DNA of 64,000 nt from NCBI GenBank assembly GCA_963971225.1, contig OZ020269.1, positions 13,044,701-13,108,700 of the forward strand. Direction: 5' to 3'. This document shows positions 1 to 11,327 of this stretch, one piece after another. Every line of letters starts with the position of its first letter. The first letter of the stretch is position 1. The DNA comes from Melieria omissa. Lineage: Eukaryota; Arthropoda; Insecta; Diptera; Ulidiidae. A program made the position numbers and the translations under genes. The notes beneath the pieces are model-generated. The model saw nothing but the letters and a program-made list of their open reading frames with translations. It did no database searches and was not told where the DNA came from.

Positions 1-715
1 ACAGTCATACTAAATATTCTTGGAATGCTGCTGAATGCTACTAACATGTTGCTGAATGCTTGTAAATTGTTGCTGAATGATCTTAAAATGTGCTGAATGA
101 TGCTAAATGCCACTGAAACGAAAATATATGCTAATGAAATATTATTAATTGTGCTGAATGGTATTGTAATGCTGCTGAATGCTTCATTGCTGCTGAATTA
201 GTGCTGAGAAGTGCATAATTCTGCTACATGCTGTTCAAATAATAGCAAATACTGCTGAAATGTTGCTGAATGCTTATCAAAATATACTAAATGCTGAAGA
301 ATGTTACTAAAATCATACAAAATATTCTTGGAATGGTGCTGAATGCCGAATGCTTTTAAATTGTTGCTGAATGCTCTTAAAATCTTGCTGAATGATGCTA
401 AATGCCACTGAAATGAAAATAAATGCTAATTAAATATTGTTTAATGGTGCTGAATGGTATTGTAATGCTGCTGAATGCTTCATTGCTACTGAATTATTGT
501 TGAGAAGCGCATAATTCTGTTACATGTGATTGAAATATAGTTGAAATGATACTAAATGCCGCTGAAATGTTGCTGAATGCTCATGAGATGATACAAAATA
601 CTGAAACAAGTTACTAAAATCATACTTCATATTCTTGGAATGGTGCTGAATGCTACTAACATGTTGCTGAATAGCGCTGAATTTTCGCAAAGTGCTGCTG
701 AATAGCATATAATGC
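1..715. repeat. TGCTGAATG-based higher-order tandem repeat, 308 bp unit
   Basis: The stretch is built from short degenerate units around TGCTGAATG spaced roughly 15-30 bases apart. A larger unit is superimposed: the landmark CATACNNNATATTCTTGGAATG occurs near 6, 314 and 621, a period of 307-308 bp. About 2.3 copies are visible and the array runs off the left edge. ORFs here are by-products of the repeat. No gene is seen. Confidence 0.85.
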
Positions 716-1371
716 CTACAAAATGCAAGTAGAGCATTGTGTATTGATTATTCTTATGTACACATATAAGTTCATTTATTTGATCACTGCACAGAGCACT
801 GATTAATGAAAACATACACTTTTATTTATTTATTATTTTTTATTAAAATTGTTTCTTTTTGAATAAATAATATTTTATTAAAATATCTTGTTTGTAAAAC
901 TTTTACAATGCATGAATGTTATTTAAACAAATATTTTAGTGGAATACACAAAGAATGTTGCTGCTTTTGGTGTGTTGCTTTTCATGGTGTAGAGAAAGAA
1001 TGTTGGACGCTTAACATATGTTGTGATTCCGTGGCATCAATTAACGGTAAAAGCGTGCGTGTAAACATTGAAGTGTGGTTAGCGCATGGAAATGAAAATA
1101 ATTGAGCGTGAGAGTTGAACAATTTTTGCATAAATATTTGCGCTTTTTTTCAAGCTTTTGTTAAACGATTTGCTTTGTCAGTTGGTTCTGATATTTCTCT
1201 CATTTGTATGTTTTATTTTGAATTTGTGTTATAGTTGTTTGAAGTTTTGAGTGGTGTGGCAACGCCAGCGGCGTGTACAAACAATCGATCGAAAGGAAAT
1301 TAAAGCGAAAAGCGGAATTATGAAAATTAATATTTGTATAAAACAACAAATGTGTGATGGAAAATAAACGT
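716..1371. other. Unassigned single-copy stretch
   Basis: This AT-rich sequence lies between two arrays. A 65-codon ORF from 908 has no recognisable domain and is not supported as a gene. No promoter, RNA gene or mobile-element end is apparent. Confidence 0.5.
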
Positions 1372-1880
1372 TAAGTAAAGAAAGTAAAATATAAAATAAA
1401 ATAAAATAAAATAAAATAAAATAAAATAAAATAAAATAAAATAAAATAAAATAAAATAAAAGAAAATAAAATAAAATAAAATAAAATAAAATAAAATAAA
1501 ATAAAAGAAAATAAAATAGAATAAAATAAAATAAAATAAAATAAAATAAAATAAAATAAAATAAAATAAAATAAAATAAAATGAAATAAAGGAAACTAAG
1601 AAGGGAATAAGTAAAATAATAAGAAATAATAAAATAAAAGAAATAAAAACAAACATAAAATAAAAGAAAAATAAAATAAAATAAAATAAAATAAAATAAA
1701 AAAATTAAAAAAAAAAATTAAATAAAATTAAATAAAATAAAATATAAAATCAATCCAAATAAAATAAAATTAAATAAAATATCAAATCAAATCAATCCAA
1801 ATAAAATAAAACAATAAAATAAAAAAAAAATAAAAAGAAATTAAAAAAAATAAAATAAAAAAGAAAAAAAATTAAATCAA
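1372..1880. repeat. (AAAAT)n pentanucleotide array, A-rich on + strand
   Basis: Near-perfect AAAAT units run from about 1388 to 1590. They continue as degenerate AAAAT, AAATC and A-rich sequence to about 1880. The long minus-strand reading frame of Phe/Tyr/Ile-rich sequence is a translation of the repeat, not a protein. Confidence 0.95.
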
Positions 1881-2748
1881 CTAAAAAACAATTTTAGTGC
1901 AAACTTAAGGTGTCACCTTGTTGTTCGTATGCTCTCTCTTTCGTTCTTTTCCTCTCTTCTTCTTTCTCTCTCTCTCTCTTTCCTCAATCGATGGCTCGCG
2001 CATATGTAATAAAATGACAGTGTTTCCGCCGCCGCCGCCACCAACAACAACAACGTTGCGCCTTCACCAGCCATCGTCGTCTGGCAGTGAACAATATCCG
2101 CATCCGCATCCTTGTCCGCATCCGTTTCCCGTTAATGCACTTGAAATGAGTTTTGAATTTGCTATTGATGTCGAGTGGCGTTTCGGCGTTGCGACGAGCT
2201 GACATGAGTGGTTGGTGTGTGCGAGCGCATTGAATGGCCGCCGCAGCCAGTTGTGCAGCTGGCTGCGTTCATGTTTGTACGGCTGGCTGGTTGGCTGGTA
2301 ATTTAAAATGATTATGGCTACACGCCACAATGGCCGCATTGACCAACACGAACAGCAGTGCAGCAGGAAAAACAACAACAACAACAATAATGAAAAGCCA
2401 CCGCAACAACACAACGGCAGCTATCGTAATTGCTATGAATGTGGCAGCAACAACATCACTTTCATTACCACCAACACCAGCACCAATACCAACAACACCA
2501 ACACCAATACTACCACCAACAATAACAACAAAAACATTAACGCTAGCAGCAACTTCTAGAACAATGCCAACAATAAAGCCCAGTTTTCTGGCCTGGCATC
2601 AGCCAATATGGCAGCTGGGCAAGCGACAGTCGATGCCCAGTCAGTGGTCGCCGATTTGGCAGCATTGGCTATAAGCACTGGCAGCGTTGCCAACCATTTT
2701 AATTAAGTAATAAAATGAACCTAATGAAATTTCCTTAAGTAGCCTTGC

Positions 2749-2783
<35 letters not shown>

Positions 2784-3503
2784 GGTGCCAGTTTGTGCCG
2801 AACTGAATTATGCGACGACGCAGCAGTGCAGCTGACAGTGAACTGCACACAGTGAGCGAATTTTGCATGAATTTATGTGTCGACTGTTTGCGCATTGAGT
2901 GGACGAGGGCACAGCGATCTCACATTCAGTCGCCGCACTGTGACAAAGCGACTCCACTGTGCGTACAATTGTTGCTGGCCAATTGTGGACACATTTCAAA
3001 ATATTTGATGAGCAGTAAAAATTGCAGACAGACTGCATTCATCTGTGCAGTCTACGCGCGCTAAATTAATGTGAAAACGTTTGCCAAAAAATTACTTTTC
3101 ATTGTTTTGTTTGTGCAAATTTTCGAATCGATTCCAGGTTGGTGGGTTTTTGTGTGCGGCCACTGTTGGGTGGCAATTTTTGTCTGCTTCTGTGGTCACC
3201 TAATGAGCCGAGTGTCTGTCGCTCGGTCTGTCTGTCTATGACAGACACTAAAAGGCATTGTAATTTTATGAAAGCATTTGAGTGGATTGTGGCTATGTGC
3301 TGTTGAGTTAATTTTGCGCGAAAATTTTAATTGCACTGTCATTGTCTGACTTGTGTTGGTTGATGAGTTGTGAGTTTGTTAACTGTCGTTATGGTATAAT
3401 TTGATTGCGTTGCGGTAATGAAAATCAGCGTTGTTGTTGTTTTTAATTATCAAAATGTTTGTGGTATGTTTTTGAGGGTTTTGTTTGTGTTGTGGTTACG
3501 TTG
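1881..3503. other. Single-copy DNA with CAA/CCA and GT microsatellites
   Basis: No supported gene. Overlapping ORFs on both strands between 1918 and 2895 owe their length to CT, CCG, CAA and ACC low-complexity tracts (poly-Asn and poly-Thr in translation). An 8 bp stem GCAGCCAG/CTGGCTGC lies near 2243-2266. A pure GT run spans about 2749-2780. The stretch is GC-richer than its neighbours and could be host regulatory DNA, but nothing identifies it. Confidence 0.5.
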
Positions 3504-3700
3504 GATTAGATTAGATTAGATTAGATTAGATTAGATTAGATTAGATTAGATTAGATTAGATTAGATTAGATTAGATTAGATTAGATTAGATTAGATTAGA
3601 TTAGATTAGATTAGATTAGATTAGATTAGATTAGATTAGATTAGATTAGATTAGATTAGGTTAGATTAGATTAGGAGGTTAGGTTAGATTAGATTAGATT
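3504..3700. repeat. (AGATT)n pentanucleotide array
   Basis: About 30 nearly perfect TTAGA units run to about 3660, then the array decays through GGTTAGATT variants into the neighbouring GACTAA array. The low unit divergence suggests recent expansion. Confidence 0.95.
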
Positions 3701-4770
3701 GACTAGAGTAGATTAGAGTTGACTAAACTAAAAATAGACTCGACTAGAAATATACTAGACTAGAATTAGACCAGGCTAGACTAGAATTAGACTAGACTAA
3801 GACAAAGACTAAGACTAAGACTAAACTAAGAGTAAGACTAAATCCAAAACTAAGACTAAACTAAGACTAATACTAAGACTAACATTAAGACTAAACTAAG
3901 ACTAAGACTCAAACTAAGTCTAAGACTAAGACAAATACTAAGTCTAAGACAAATACTAAGTCTAAGACTAAGACTAGACCAAGATCAGACTAAGACTAGA
4001 CTAAGAATAGACTAAGACTAGACTAAGACTAGACTAAGACTAGACTAAGACTAGACTAAGACTAGACTAAGGCTAGACTAAGACTAGACTAAGACTAGAC
4101 TAAGACTAGACTAAGACTAGACTAAGACTAAACTAAGACTAGACTAAGACAAGACTAAGACAAGACTAAGACTAGACTAAGACTAATACTAAGTCTAAGA
4201 CTAAGACTAAGACTAGATTAAGACTAGACTAAGATTAATACTAAGTCTAAGACTAAGACTAAGACTAAGACTAAGATTAAGACTAAGACTAAGACTAAGA
4301 CTAAGACTAAGACTAAGACTAAGACTAAGACTAAGACTAAGACTAAGACTAAGACTAAGACTAAGACTAAGGCTAAGACTAGACTAAGACTAGACTAAGA
4401 CTAGACTAAGACTAGATTAAGACTAGACTAAGATTAATACTAAGTCTAAGACTAAGACTAAGACTAAGACTTCGACTAAGACTTAGACTAAGACTGAGAC
4501 TAAGACTAAGACTAAGACTAAAACTAAGACTAAGACTAAAACTAAGACTAAGACTAAACTAAGACTAAGACTAGATTAAGACTAGACTAAGATTAATACT
4601 AAGTCTAAGACTAAGACTAAGACTTCGACTAAGACTTAGACTAAGACTGAGACTAAGACTAAGACTAAAACTAAGACTAAGACTAAAACTAAGACTAAGA
4701 CTAAACTAAGACTAAGACTAGACTAGACTAGACTAAGACTAGACTGAACTTTACTTGACTTGACTAGACT
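3701..4770. repeat. GACTAA/GACTAGACTAA satellite with higher-order blocks
   Basis: This is about 1.07 kb of GACTAA hexamers mixed with GACTAGACTAA units. A block of roughly 180 bp ending in GACTTCGACTAAGACTTAG is duplicated near 4440-4560 and 4590-4700, showing higher-order duplication. The adjacent AGATT array grades into it through intermediate units, which suggests both derive from one progenitor. Confidence 0.93.
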
Positions 4771-4981
4771 AAACTAGACAATTGTTTCGAAGTTCGGTTC
4801 GATTTGGGGGACCAACAAGATGATTTGTTTATTTGCAAACTTATTACATTCAAAACTAATTTTATTAAAAACCCGTTCAATGCTCTGGTCAAGACTTGAT
4901 TTGTCTTTTTATACTTTTTGATTTAAATACTGTACGGAAATTAAATTAAAAATTAAATACGGAATACTACGTCTAGTGGGC

Positions 4982-5395
4982 TGTTACGTATCACTGGATT
5001 GTGCAATTTGAAAATGAAACAACTTTAATTATTCCAACGCAGCCAATTCAAAACCAACAGTCACTTTATTATTCACAGTTTTTATTATTCACAGTTTTAC
5101 ACTTTACTGTTCGTACACTTAAGAATTTGCTTAATTACTCCGTGTGCCAACTTCACTTGTCAAAACCAGGCTGACTCGCTGTGCCGCACACGGCTGCCTT
5201 TTATACCTGTCGGGCCATCGCGCGGACCGTTCTCGCGCATTCCAGAGTGGACTAAAGGTTTCCATGATGATCGCGGCCGTCGTTGCCAGATTGGACTAAA
5301 AGGTACTATCGCGGCCGTCGTTGCCACATTGAATTATAGCACGGCGCGAAGCGGCAGGGTTGCTTTGCACAGCGACAGACTGTCTTATCGTTACA
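4982..5395 (-). mobile_element. Solo LTR, gypsy-type, reverse orientation (414 bp)
   Basis: Read on the minus strand this begins TGTAACGATAAG and ends ATACGTAACA, with TG...CA termini. In that orientation it carries TATAAAAGG (plus-strand CCTTTTATA near 5196), followed by AATAAAGTGACTGTTGG as a polyadenylation signal, the normal U3-R-U5 order. The R/U5 part resembles LTRs at 11328, 17584, 20958 and 59644 in the same window. No internal coding region adjoins it. The 4 bp on either side (gggc / atac) do not match, so it may come from recombination between two insertions. Confidence 0.75.
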
Positions 5396-5920
5396 ATACT
5401 ATGAACTGATTTGAATGGAATCGCTTTTAAAGTTAAACATTCTTCATTAATTCCGTGAAGAGATTTGAAAATTTCATTGGTTCAGTTTTCGGTTCAATTC
5501 GAAAGACTAAAAAGTTAGCTGGCTCGGTTCAAAATCGATTCGATTCCAAAACAATTCAAAGCTCTGCTCCGAACTCGATTTTTCTGTCGATGATACTCTA
5601 TAAAAAAATTTATTACATCAGCATTTTTCCAAAAATATGAACATTTTCAGTTGATTTAATATTCATTAAAAATGTGAAAAAAATTAGTTGCCATATTGAC
5701 AGAAATTATTTGGTTATTTGTTCAGTATTTCAATGCTGGCATTTGACAATTATTTGCGCATTAGACAGCTCATGAAAACTGTTGTTGTTGTTGCTTTTTA
5801 GTTCTAGTTTATTTGTTTTAAGTTGTTGTTGTTGCTGCATTTGCTGTCAATCATCACACAGCTGCACACTGCCTAATGCGCTCAGCCAACAACTGTTAGG
5901 AGAGATTATGGTATTGCAGC

Positions 5921-5954
<34 letters not shown>

Positions 5955-6969
5955 GATGATGCAAATTGGCAAATAATTGCATGAGGCAAGGGGCGACAAA
6001 GTGCTGGTGTTCATAAAAAGTTTAGTTGGGCTTCGAACTGAAGCGTTGGTCAGTTCATGCAACATGAGTTTTGATCGCATTAATGTTAAAGTCAACAAAT
6101 TGCATTGTGTTTGCACTAAATTAAGCTAATTTTTGTCAATTTGCTGATTATGTAAATGAAATCGCTGCAAGTAATTTAATTCATAGTTGAATGAATAAAT
6201 ATTTGCAAAAATCGCGCGCAAAATTTTATACACAAATATTTGCAATTTTCTGAGATAACTAAATTGAATTTTTAAATAAATAAAATTGCCACCAAACACT
6301 GACAATTTTCTGCTTTGAAAATTCCTCAGTTGAATGTTGAAGCATGAATTATTTAGTCACTAATTTAATGTCAACTGAAGTACAATTTTTTTCCGCCAAT
6401 CCCCAACGAAGAAGCAAACAAATCGTACTTCATTAATTAAGTTAATTAATTTTGTTGCTTGCAATGTTGCACCCTCAGAGTTTTGCTACCTCGAAGACAT
6501 TGTCGCTGCCCCCACTAAAATTTCCTCCAACTTTCAACGAAACCTCAATTGAAGAGCATAAAAATGAAATTACAAATGCAAAGCTTGCTGCAAAATGCAA
6601 CCAATGCGACGCAGTTGCCGCAGTGGAACCGTTAAAGAAATTCTGCTAATTAGATTGCGGCGTTGCTAGTTTTGTGGATTCGTGTGGCAGTCTCTGTCTT
6701 TCTGTCTGTGTGTGTCACTGGCGCTAACGCTGTTGCACGAATTGCGTGTTGTGGCCAGTTAATGTTGTTGTTGTTGTTGTTGTTGGTGGTCTAATGAGTG
6801 GCACACCCGTTGGCGTTGATTTCTGTATCTCGGTGCCCCTTGTTAGTCCTTTACAGGCGCCAGGCGTCTGTCTAGTTTTATGGTTTTCCTTGCGCAAAAG
6901 TTGCGGCTGCACACTTTGTTCGAAAGTGGGTTTTAGGTGCGGCAGTTAAAGGTTGTTGTGTAGTTGTTG
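5396..6969. other. Single-copy DNA with TTG microsatellites
   Basis: No gene is supported. TTG runs occur near 5928-5955 and 6761-6783 and generate poly-Leu or poly-Asn reading frames. The flank of the solo LTR shares GGTTCGATT-like motifs on both sides (near 4795 and 5480). Nothing else is identifiable. Confidence 0.5.
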
Positions 6970-7580
6970 TTTGGTGTTGCATTGAGACGAACTGCTTGGA
7001 CTTTATTGTAAGAAGCATAATTTCAGGGGCAATTCTGTTTCGATTTTTGTTGATTTGAGAGGTTAGTTTCTGCTGAGAAGTTCATAAGAATCGACAAGTT
7101 GTGCTTTTGTTGAAGTGCCTGTAATTTATTGCATACGTTTAGGCGCATTTGAAGGCGTGTAGAGGATGTGAGTTCTACGAGCTTTTCTCCTTGATTTGAG
7201 AGACATTTTGTTAAGGCTACGGTTGCCACATTTGATCCATTTGAACCAAAAGTGGACCATTTTATTTCGTTTGGGTCTTGTTTGATGTTGCATTGAGACG
7301 AACTGCTTAGACTTCATTGTAAGAAGCAGTTGGAAGCATAATTTTAGGGGCAAGTGTTAATTTTTGTTAATTTGAGAAGTTAGTTTCTGCTGAGAAGCTC
7401 ATAAGAATCGACAAGTTGATATTTTGCTGAACTGCCTGTAGTTTGTTGCATACGTTTGGGCGTTTTCTAGAGCGTTTGAGTTCTACGAGCTTTTCTGCTT
7501 AATTTGAGAGACATTTTGTTAAGCTACGGTTGCTACTTTTGATCCATTTGAACCAAAAGTGGACCATTTTATTTCATTTG
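6970..7580. repeat. Tandem duplication, 311 bp unit, with Su(Hw)-like motifs
   Basis: Two diverged copies start near 6970 and 7281. The landmark ATTGAGACGAACTGCTT occurs at 6981 and 7292. Each copy contains one motif of the GCATACTTTTAGGC type: GCATACGTTTAGGC at 7131-7144 and GCATACGTTTGGGC at 7448-7461. The hAT-like element inserted at the right end of the second copy. Confidence 0.8.
7131..7461 (+). promoter_or_regulatory. Two candidate Su(Hw) motifs in the 311 bp duplication
   Basis: GCATACGTTTAGGC (7131-7144) and GCATACGTTTGGGC (7448-7461) each differ by one or two bases from the GCATACTTTTAGGC consensus seen elsewhere in the window. The second is preceded by TTGTT, giving TGTTGCATAC, which fits the published core YRYTGCATAYYY at all positions except those after the C. 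Su(Hw) is a zinc-finger insulator protein. Binding is inferred, not shown. Confidence 0.45.
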
Positions 7581-9658
7581 GGTCTTTGCAGTGGCGTCCC
7601 CAGGGGGGGGGATTAGGGGGATGGATCCCCCCCCTTGGTCGGAGAATTCACTTATGCAATTTGCTATAACAATATGGAATTGTGAAACATTTTTATTATT
7701 TGCTTTATCGCTTCTGTAATCACCCACTTAAAACCTAATAACTGAACCACCCATGATCTGGCCAGACCATAATGTAAACAAGATGATAGTCGAGGATTGT
7801 TGTTAAGGATATAAAAAAACCAGAAAGTGTGAATACAATGATTTCTTTTGCTTGTCTACATTATTTTTACGTAAAACGGTGAAAATATACTAGAATAATT
7901 AGGTAAATAGCGAGTTTCAACTTTAATGACTTAATTTTGAAATTAAAAAAATACGGCAGTAAAGCAAAAAAATAAAAAAATGTAAAATACGTTACTTATG
8001 GATCTACTTCAGCTGCTTGACCAATGCAATTATTTCAACAATATAATGCAGTATCATGACTAAACCACATTGAGATTTTACATTCGACACATACAAATCG
8101 GGTTTTGATATATATATTTCTGGATTCCTTGCACTGTTAATAATTCTGAACTGCTTTGCCAAAGAAAAATATGCAAAACATGCTCTACATGTTGTTGTTC
8201 ATGCTGAATTGGCCGGATATCGTTTTCCTTGTCGCCTTCGTCGTTGCTATCTTCACATTGAACTATCTAAACGACCATTTTTTCTATCAGTATCAGAAGC
8301 TTCGTTTTGTTCAGGGCCAAATGAAAGCGTGAAATTGGCAGCACCGTTATTATTGCCTCTCGCAGCAAATTATTTAATATCTTAAATTCGTTGCTCTAAA
8401 GCATTAGTTTCCGCTATTGCTAAGGAAATTTTTTTAGAGATTTTCCTCTCTGATTTAACTCCAGCGTCGAAGTTCAAAAACAATGTCCACCTGATTCTCA
8501 AAATAGCATTCTCTTCCTTTCATCTCTGTCACAGAAAACACCCAATCGAATTGGAAAATGGATAAGTATTAATTTTGAATATGTTTCAACATTATTTTCC
8601 AACAAAAATTATAATTTATTAACCCAAAGAAAATAAAAGCCAAGGCGAACGAAAAACACTTGGACCAGGTACATTTTGCGCCAGCTAATTTACGTCACTA
8701 TTAACGGGATGGCACGAAAAAAGTGCTTCAAATCGGGTCAGATGGAAAAACCTAGTTGAAACTATATATATAATATAAAAAAAAATATTTATAAACAATT
8801 CTGACAATAATTACGTCGAAAATAACAAAAAAAAAACTGAAAATAACTGGCAAATTTGTATGAAAATACACCATGGTCTGGCCAAGCCATGGTTTTGGGT
8901 TTTGTGCTTAGAAAGGATCAGTTAAAGATATCATGAAATTTGAGCTCGATAGCTTAATTACAACATTACTAAAGTGGATCCAAAGTTCAATATGGTCTGG
9001 CCAGAACCGGATACCCGCAGAAGGGTTAAGAATAAATGAATAAAAAAATCAGCATTGCATTGGTTCTCGCAGAATAGTTTTATTTTCAATGTTCCCAAAA
9101 GTGTCGACTATTTACCAAAATAGTAATCAAACGCAGGCTTCATGCCAACCCTGCATCAGCTGTTGAAACTAAAAAAAAATTCACTTACATAGTTTTGGTG
9201 AATTGCGGGTAAACATGGAAACATGGTCACCTCTATCATAACATAATAAAATTTCAGAACGTCATACATTTTGTAAATGTTTGATTTTTTTTACATAGCT
9301 GGTGTGCTTTTTAAACCCTTCTGTCAATACGAATAATTTCCACCTATCTCCAATACGAAGGTACCCGGGTACCTTCATACAATTTGTATGGGAAAAGTGA
9401 AAATAATTGCGCAAAAATGTTGAAAATCGTTGTTGGCTTATAAAACAAAGCGTTATTTGTTGATAATTCAAGTTAAAAATATTAAACACATATTTATAGT
9501 GCAATAATTTTAGCATTTTCGTGTTTTACGTTGTTGCTTACGTTAATCGGAACAGATATAGCACGACTCATTGGCTTTTGGCCACTGCTTCAAAACCATT
9601 TCTAGTGTAAAAATTGTGAAAGCAAGGGAATTTTTTGTCTATTCTGAATTTTCGGCTT

Positions 9659-9804
9659 CAGCGGGGCACACAGGATTTCATTTAAGAAGGCGTTCTGCAT
9701 ACAACTTTTGACCAAAATACCATTTGAAATCAATGCATCACACATAATTTTTGTTGCTAGGAAATATGTGGGAGTTTGAACCACCAATTCCCCCTCATGT
9801 CACC
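9659..9804 (-). mobile_element. Small hAT-type MITE inside the piggyBac-like element
   Basis: The plus-strand left end is CAGCGGGGCACACAGGATTT and the right end is CCCTCATGTCACC, an imperfect inverted pair. The interior on the minus strand shares ATGAAATCCTGTGTGC, a TTCAAA...CCC segment and a CAAAAGTTGT segment with copies at 12538, 22348, 48868 and 49603. These common pieces mark it as one dispersed family. No exact 8 bp duplication could be made out. Confidence 0.6.
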
Positions 9805-9899
9805 TTTCAAGATATTCTCCACAGCATCTGGTTTTGTTTGTGGTATCTAGTTTGCTGCCAAGGTGCAAATATTGAGCATGCAATGAAATGGGCCAATAT

Positions 9900-10195
9900 T
9901 TGAGCCATAACGTATAGCGACCTTTGTACAATTGTAAATGCGAAAGACTTTTAATTTCGGGTTGTCCCCTGGCACTGCTTTGCCGTGGTGCATAGTTGAA
10001 AGAACCACCCAGCTTCATTGCTCGTTGGAAAGTAAAACTCCAAAGATTTTGTCGCTGTAAAAACGACTTTATGGGTCGAGTATTACTTTTTAACACCAGA
10101 TTTGTGAAATTTTTTGTGAAAAGGTATTCCGTCAGCGCTTCAGAAGTAAAAAGATTATCCGTTGCAGCATAGCGGACGTAAGATTTAAAGCTTTG
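9900..10195 (-). pseudogene. piggyBac-type transposase remnant
   Basis: On the minus strand around 10120-10185 the translation reads RYAATDNLFTSEALTEYL. This matches the 'DN-[FY]-[FY]-TS' block that holds a catalytic Asp in piggyBac transposases. After a frame change near 10015 the sequence reads VVLSTMHHGKAV, then KVFRIYNCTK. These correspond to the family's 'LLSTMHH' and 'YN-TKGGVD' blocks. The expected Gly-Gly-Val-Asp after the lysine is not kept. The frame change, the missing N-terminal half and a MITE inserted next to it show that it is dead. PiggyBac transposases cut and paste DNA at TTAA sites through hairpin intermediates; this copy cannot. Confidence 0.75.
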
Positions 10196-11327
10196 AATAA
10201 ATATTTTTGAATAACAATTTTACGCCTACTTGGGTCTTACATACTTTGGCAATTGCCTACTTAGTTTTTCAGAGTAAACTTCTCCTTTCAAAGGTTTAAA
10301 CATCTTAGAGCAACACCCATCTGAAGTCGATGACTTCGATCGAATGTCCTAAAATTAACTTATCTTTGAATATAACTTTGATTTCAAATTTGAAATTTGG
10401 TGCACTTGAATATGAAAGATTAATTTCACGTTGAAACTGTATTGTTTTACTGTATTTTGTATGAAGCTACCCGGGTACCTTCGTATAGAACAAAGGGGTA
10501 GTGTTCAAAATTTGGTTCTAAAAGTTATACAGAAAAAGTTTTCTTTCTATATAAGTTATCTAATAGCTAGTCAATTGATATTTAGGAAGATATTAAAAAT
10601 ACCAGCATAGCGTTCCTTGGCCGAAAGTAGGTTATTTTTACTTCAAAATTGCAATAGGTACCCAGGTACCTTCGTATTGACAGAAGGGTAAAATACGTCT
10701 TTTCGTAATTCTATTAGCAGTTGTTTTCGAAATGTCATAACTTAAAACAAACTTGAATTTTTTGGTTGGGATTTTATGACTTAAAAATACATGTCACTTG
10801 AATTTTTTGTTTTAAGAAGTTTATGTTAGTATATGTATACATATATGTATGTATGTACAATTTTATTCAATTCAATTATTATTAAAAATAATACGCAAAG
10901 ATGAAAGTATAAAAATGGCGTTAAACTGGATTTTTTGCATATCCCCCCCCTTCCCGAAATCCTGGGGACGCCACTGGGTCTTTGGGTCACTTTATTATAC
11001 AATTTGGACTTTTTTTAATTTTTTTTTTTTAAGACTAACATTTTGAGGACAGTGGTCAAAAATGTCAGTACAAAAGTTTTATTGTGCTTTGCATTTTAGA
11101 CCTTTCTTTTTTAAGAAAGACCTTTAAGACCTTTTTCTGTGTATAAAACACAGAATTCCAGCTGAATGGCAACCGTGGTTATGGCCAGTTGAGTAAGTCT
11201 CCTTGATTTCGATTTGAACATTCTAAATGCGAATTGTGATATTCCTGAATGTTTCTCTGTATTTGAATCTAAAATCTATATGTTTTTGTATTATAATTTT
11301 GACCTTTTTATATTTTTTTTATAATAC

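Larger units (their letters stand above)
9316..10688 (-). mobile_element. piggyBac-like element nested in the hAT-like element
   Basis: The ends are inverted repeats beginning CCCTTCTGTCAATACGAA (9316 onward; complement ending at 10688). The flanks are TAAA on both sides (9312-9315, 10689-10692), a variant of the usual TTAA target. Subterminal copies of GGTACCCGGGTACCTTCGTA lie near 9360, 10468 and 10658; the one at 9358-9377 is a perfect 20 bp palindrome. Inside, the minus strand keeps piggyBac transposase motifs. At 1.37 kb it is shorter than autonomous elements (about 2.4 kb) and the ORF is broken, so it is a deletion derivative. Confidence 0.75.
7589..10976. mobile_element. hAT-like transposon, 3.39 kb, 8 bp TSD
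   Basis: Termini are perfect inverted repeats CAGTGGCGTCCCCAGG (7589-7604; complement at 10961-10976), followed by G-rich or C-rich tracts. The flanks are an exact 8 bp direct repeat GGTCTTTG (7581-7588 and 10977-10984). An 8 bp duplication with CAGTGGCG-type ends is characteristic of the hAT superfamily. I recognise no hAT transposase; the interior from 7620 to 9300 has no long ORF, so the element is non-autonomous or decayed. A piggyBac-like element with its own TAAA flanks lies within it. Internal copies of TCTGGCCAGACCAT occur near 7757 and 8995. Confidence 0.85.

Noticed and set aside
1327..1656. 109-codon Phe/Tyr/Ile ORF and similar ORFs at 53305-53851
   Set aside because: Translations of AAAAT pentanucleotide arrays.
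2064..2674. Overlapping ORFs with poly-Asn/Thr or poly-Leu/Cys
   Set aside because: Driven by CAA/ACC repeats on both strands; no recognisable domain or splice context.
8701..9029. Separate TTAA-flanked MITE inside the hAT-like element
   Set aside because: Both ends have TTAA and the right end resembles CCCTTCTG, but the left end does not match it as an inverted repeat.
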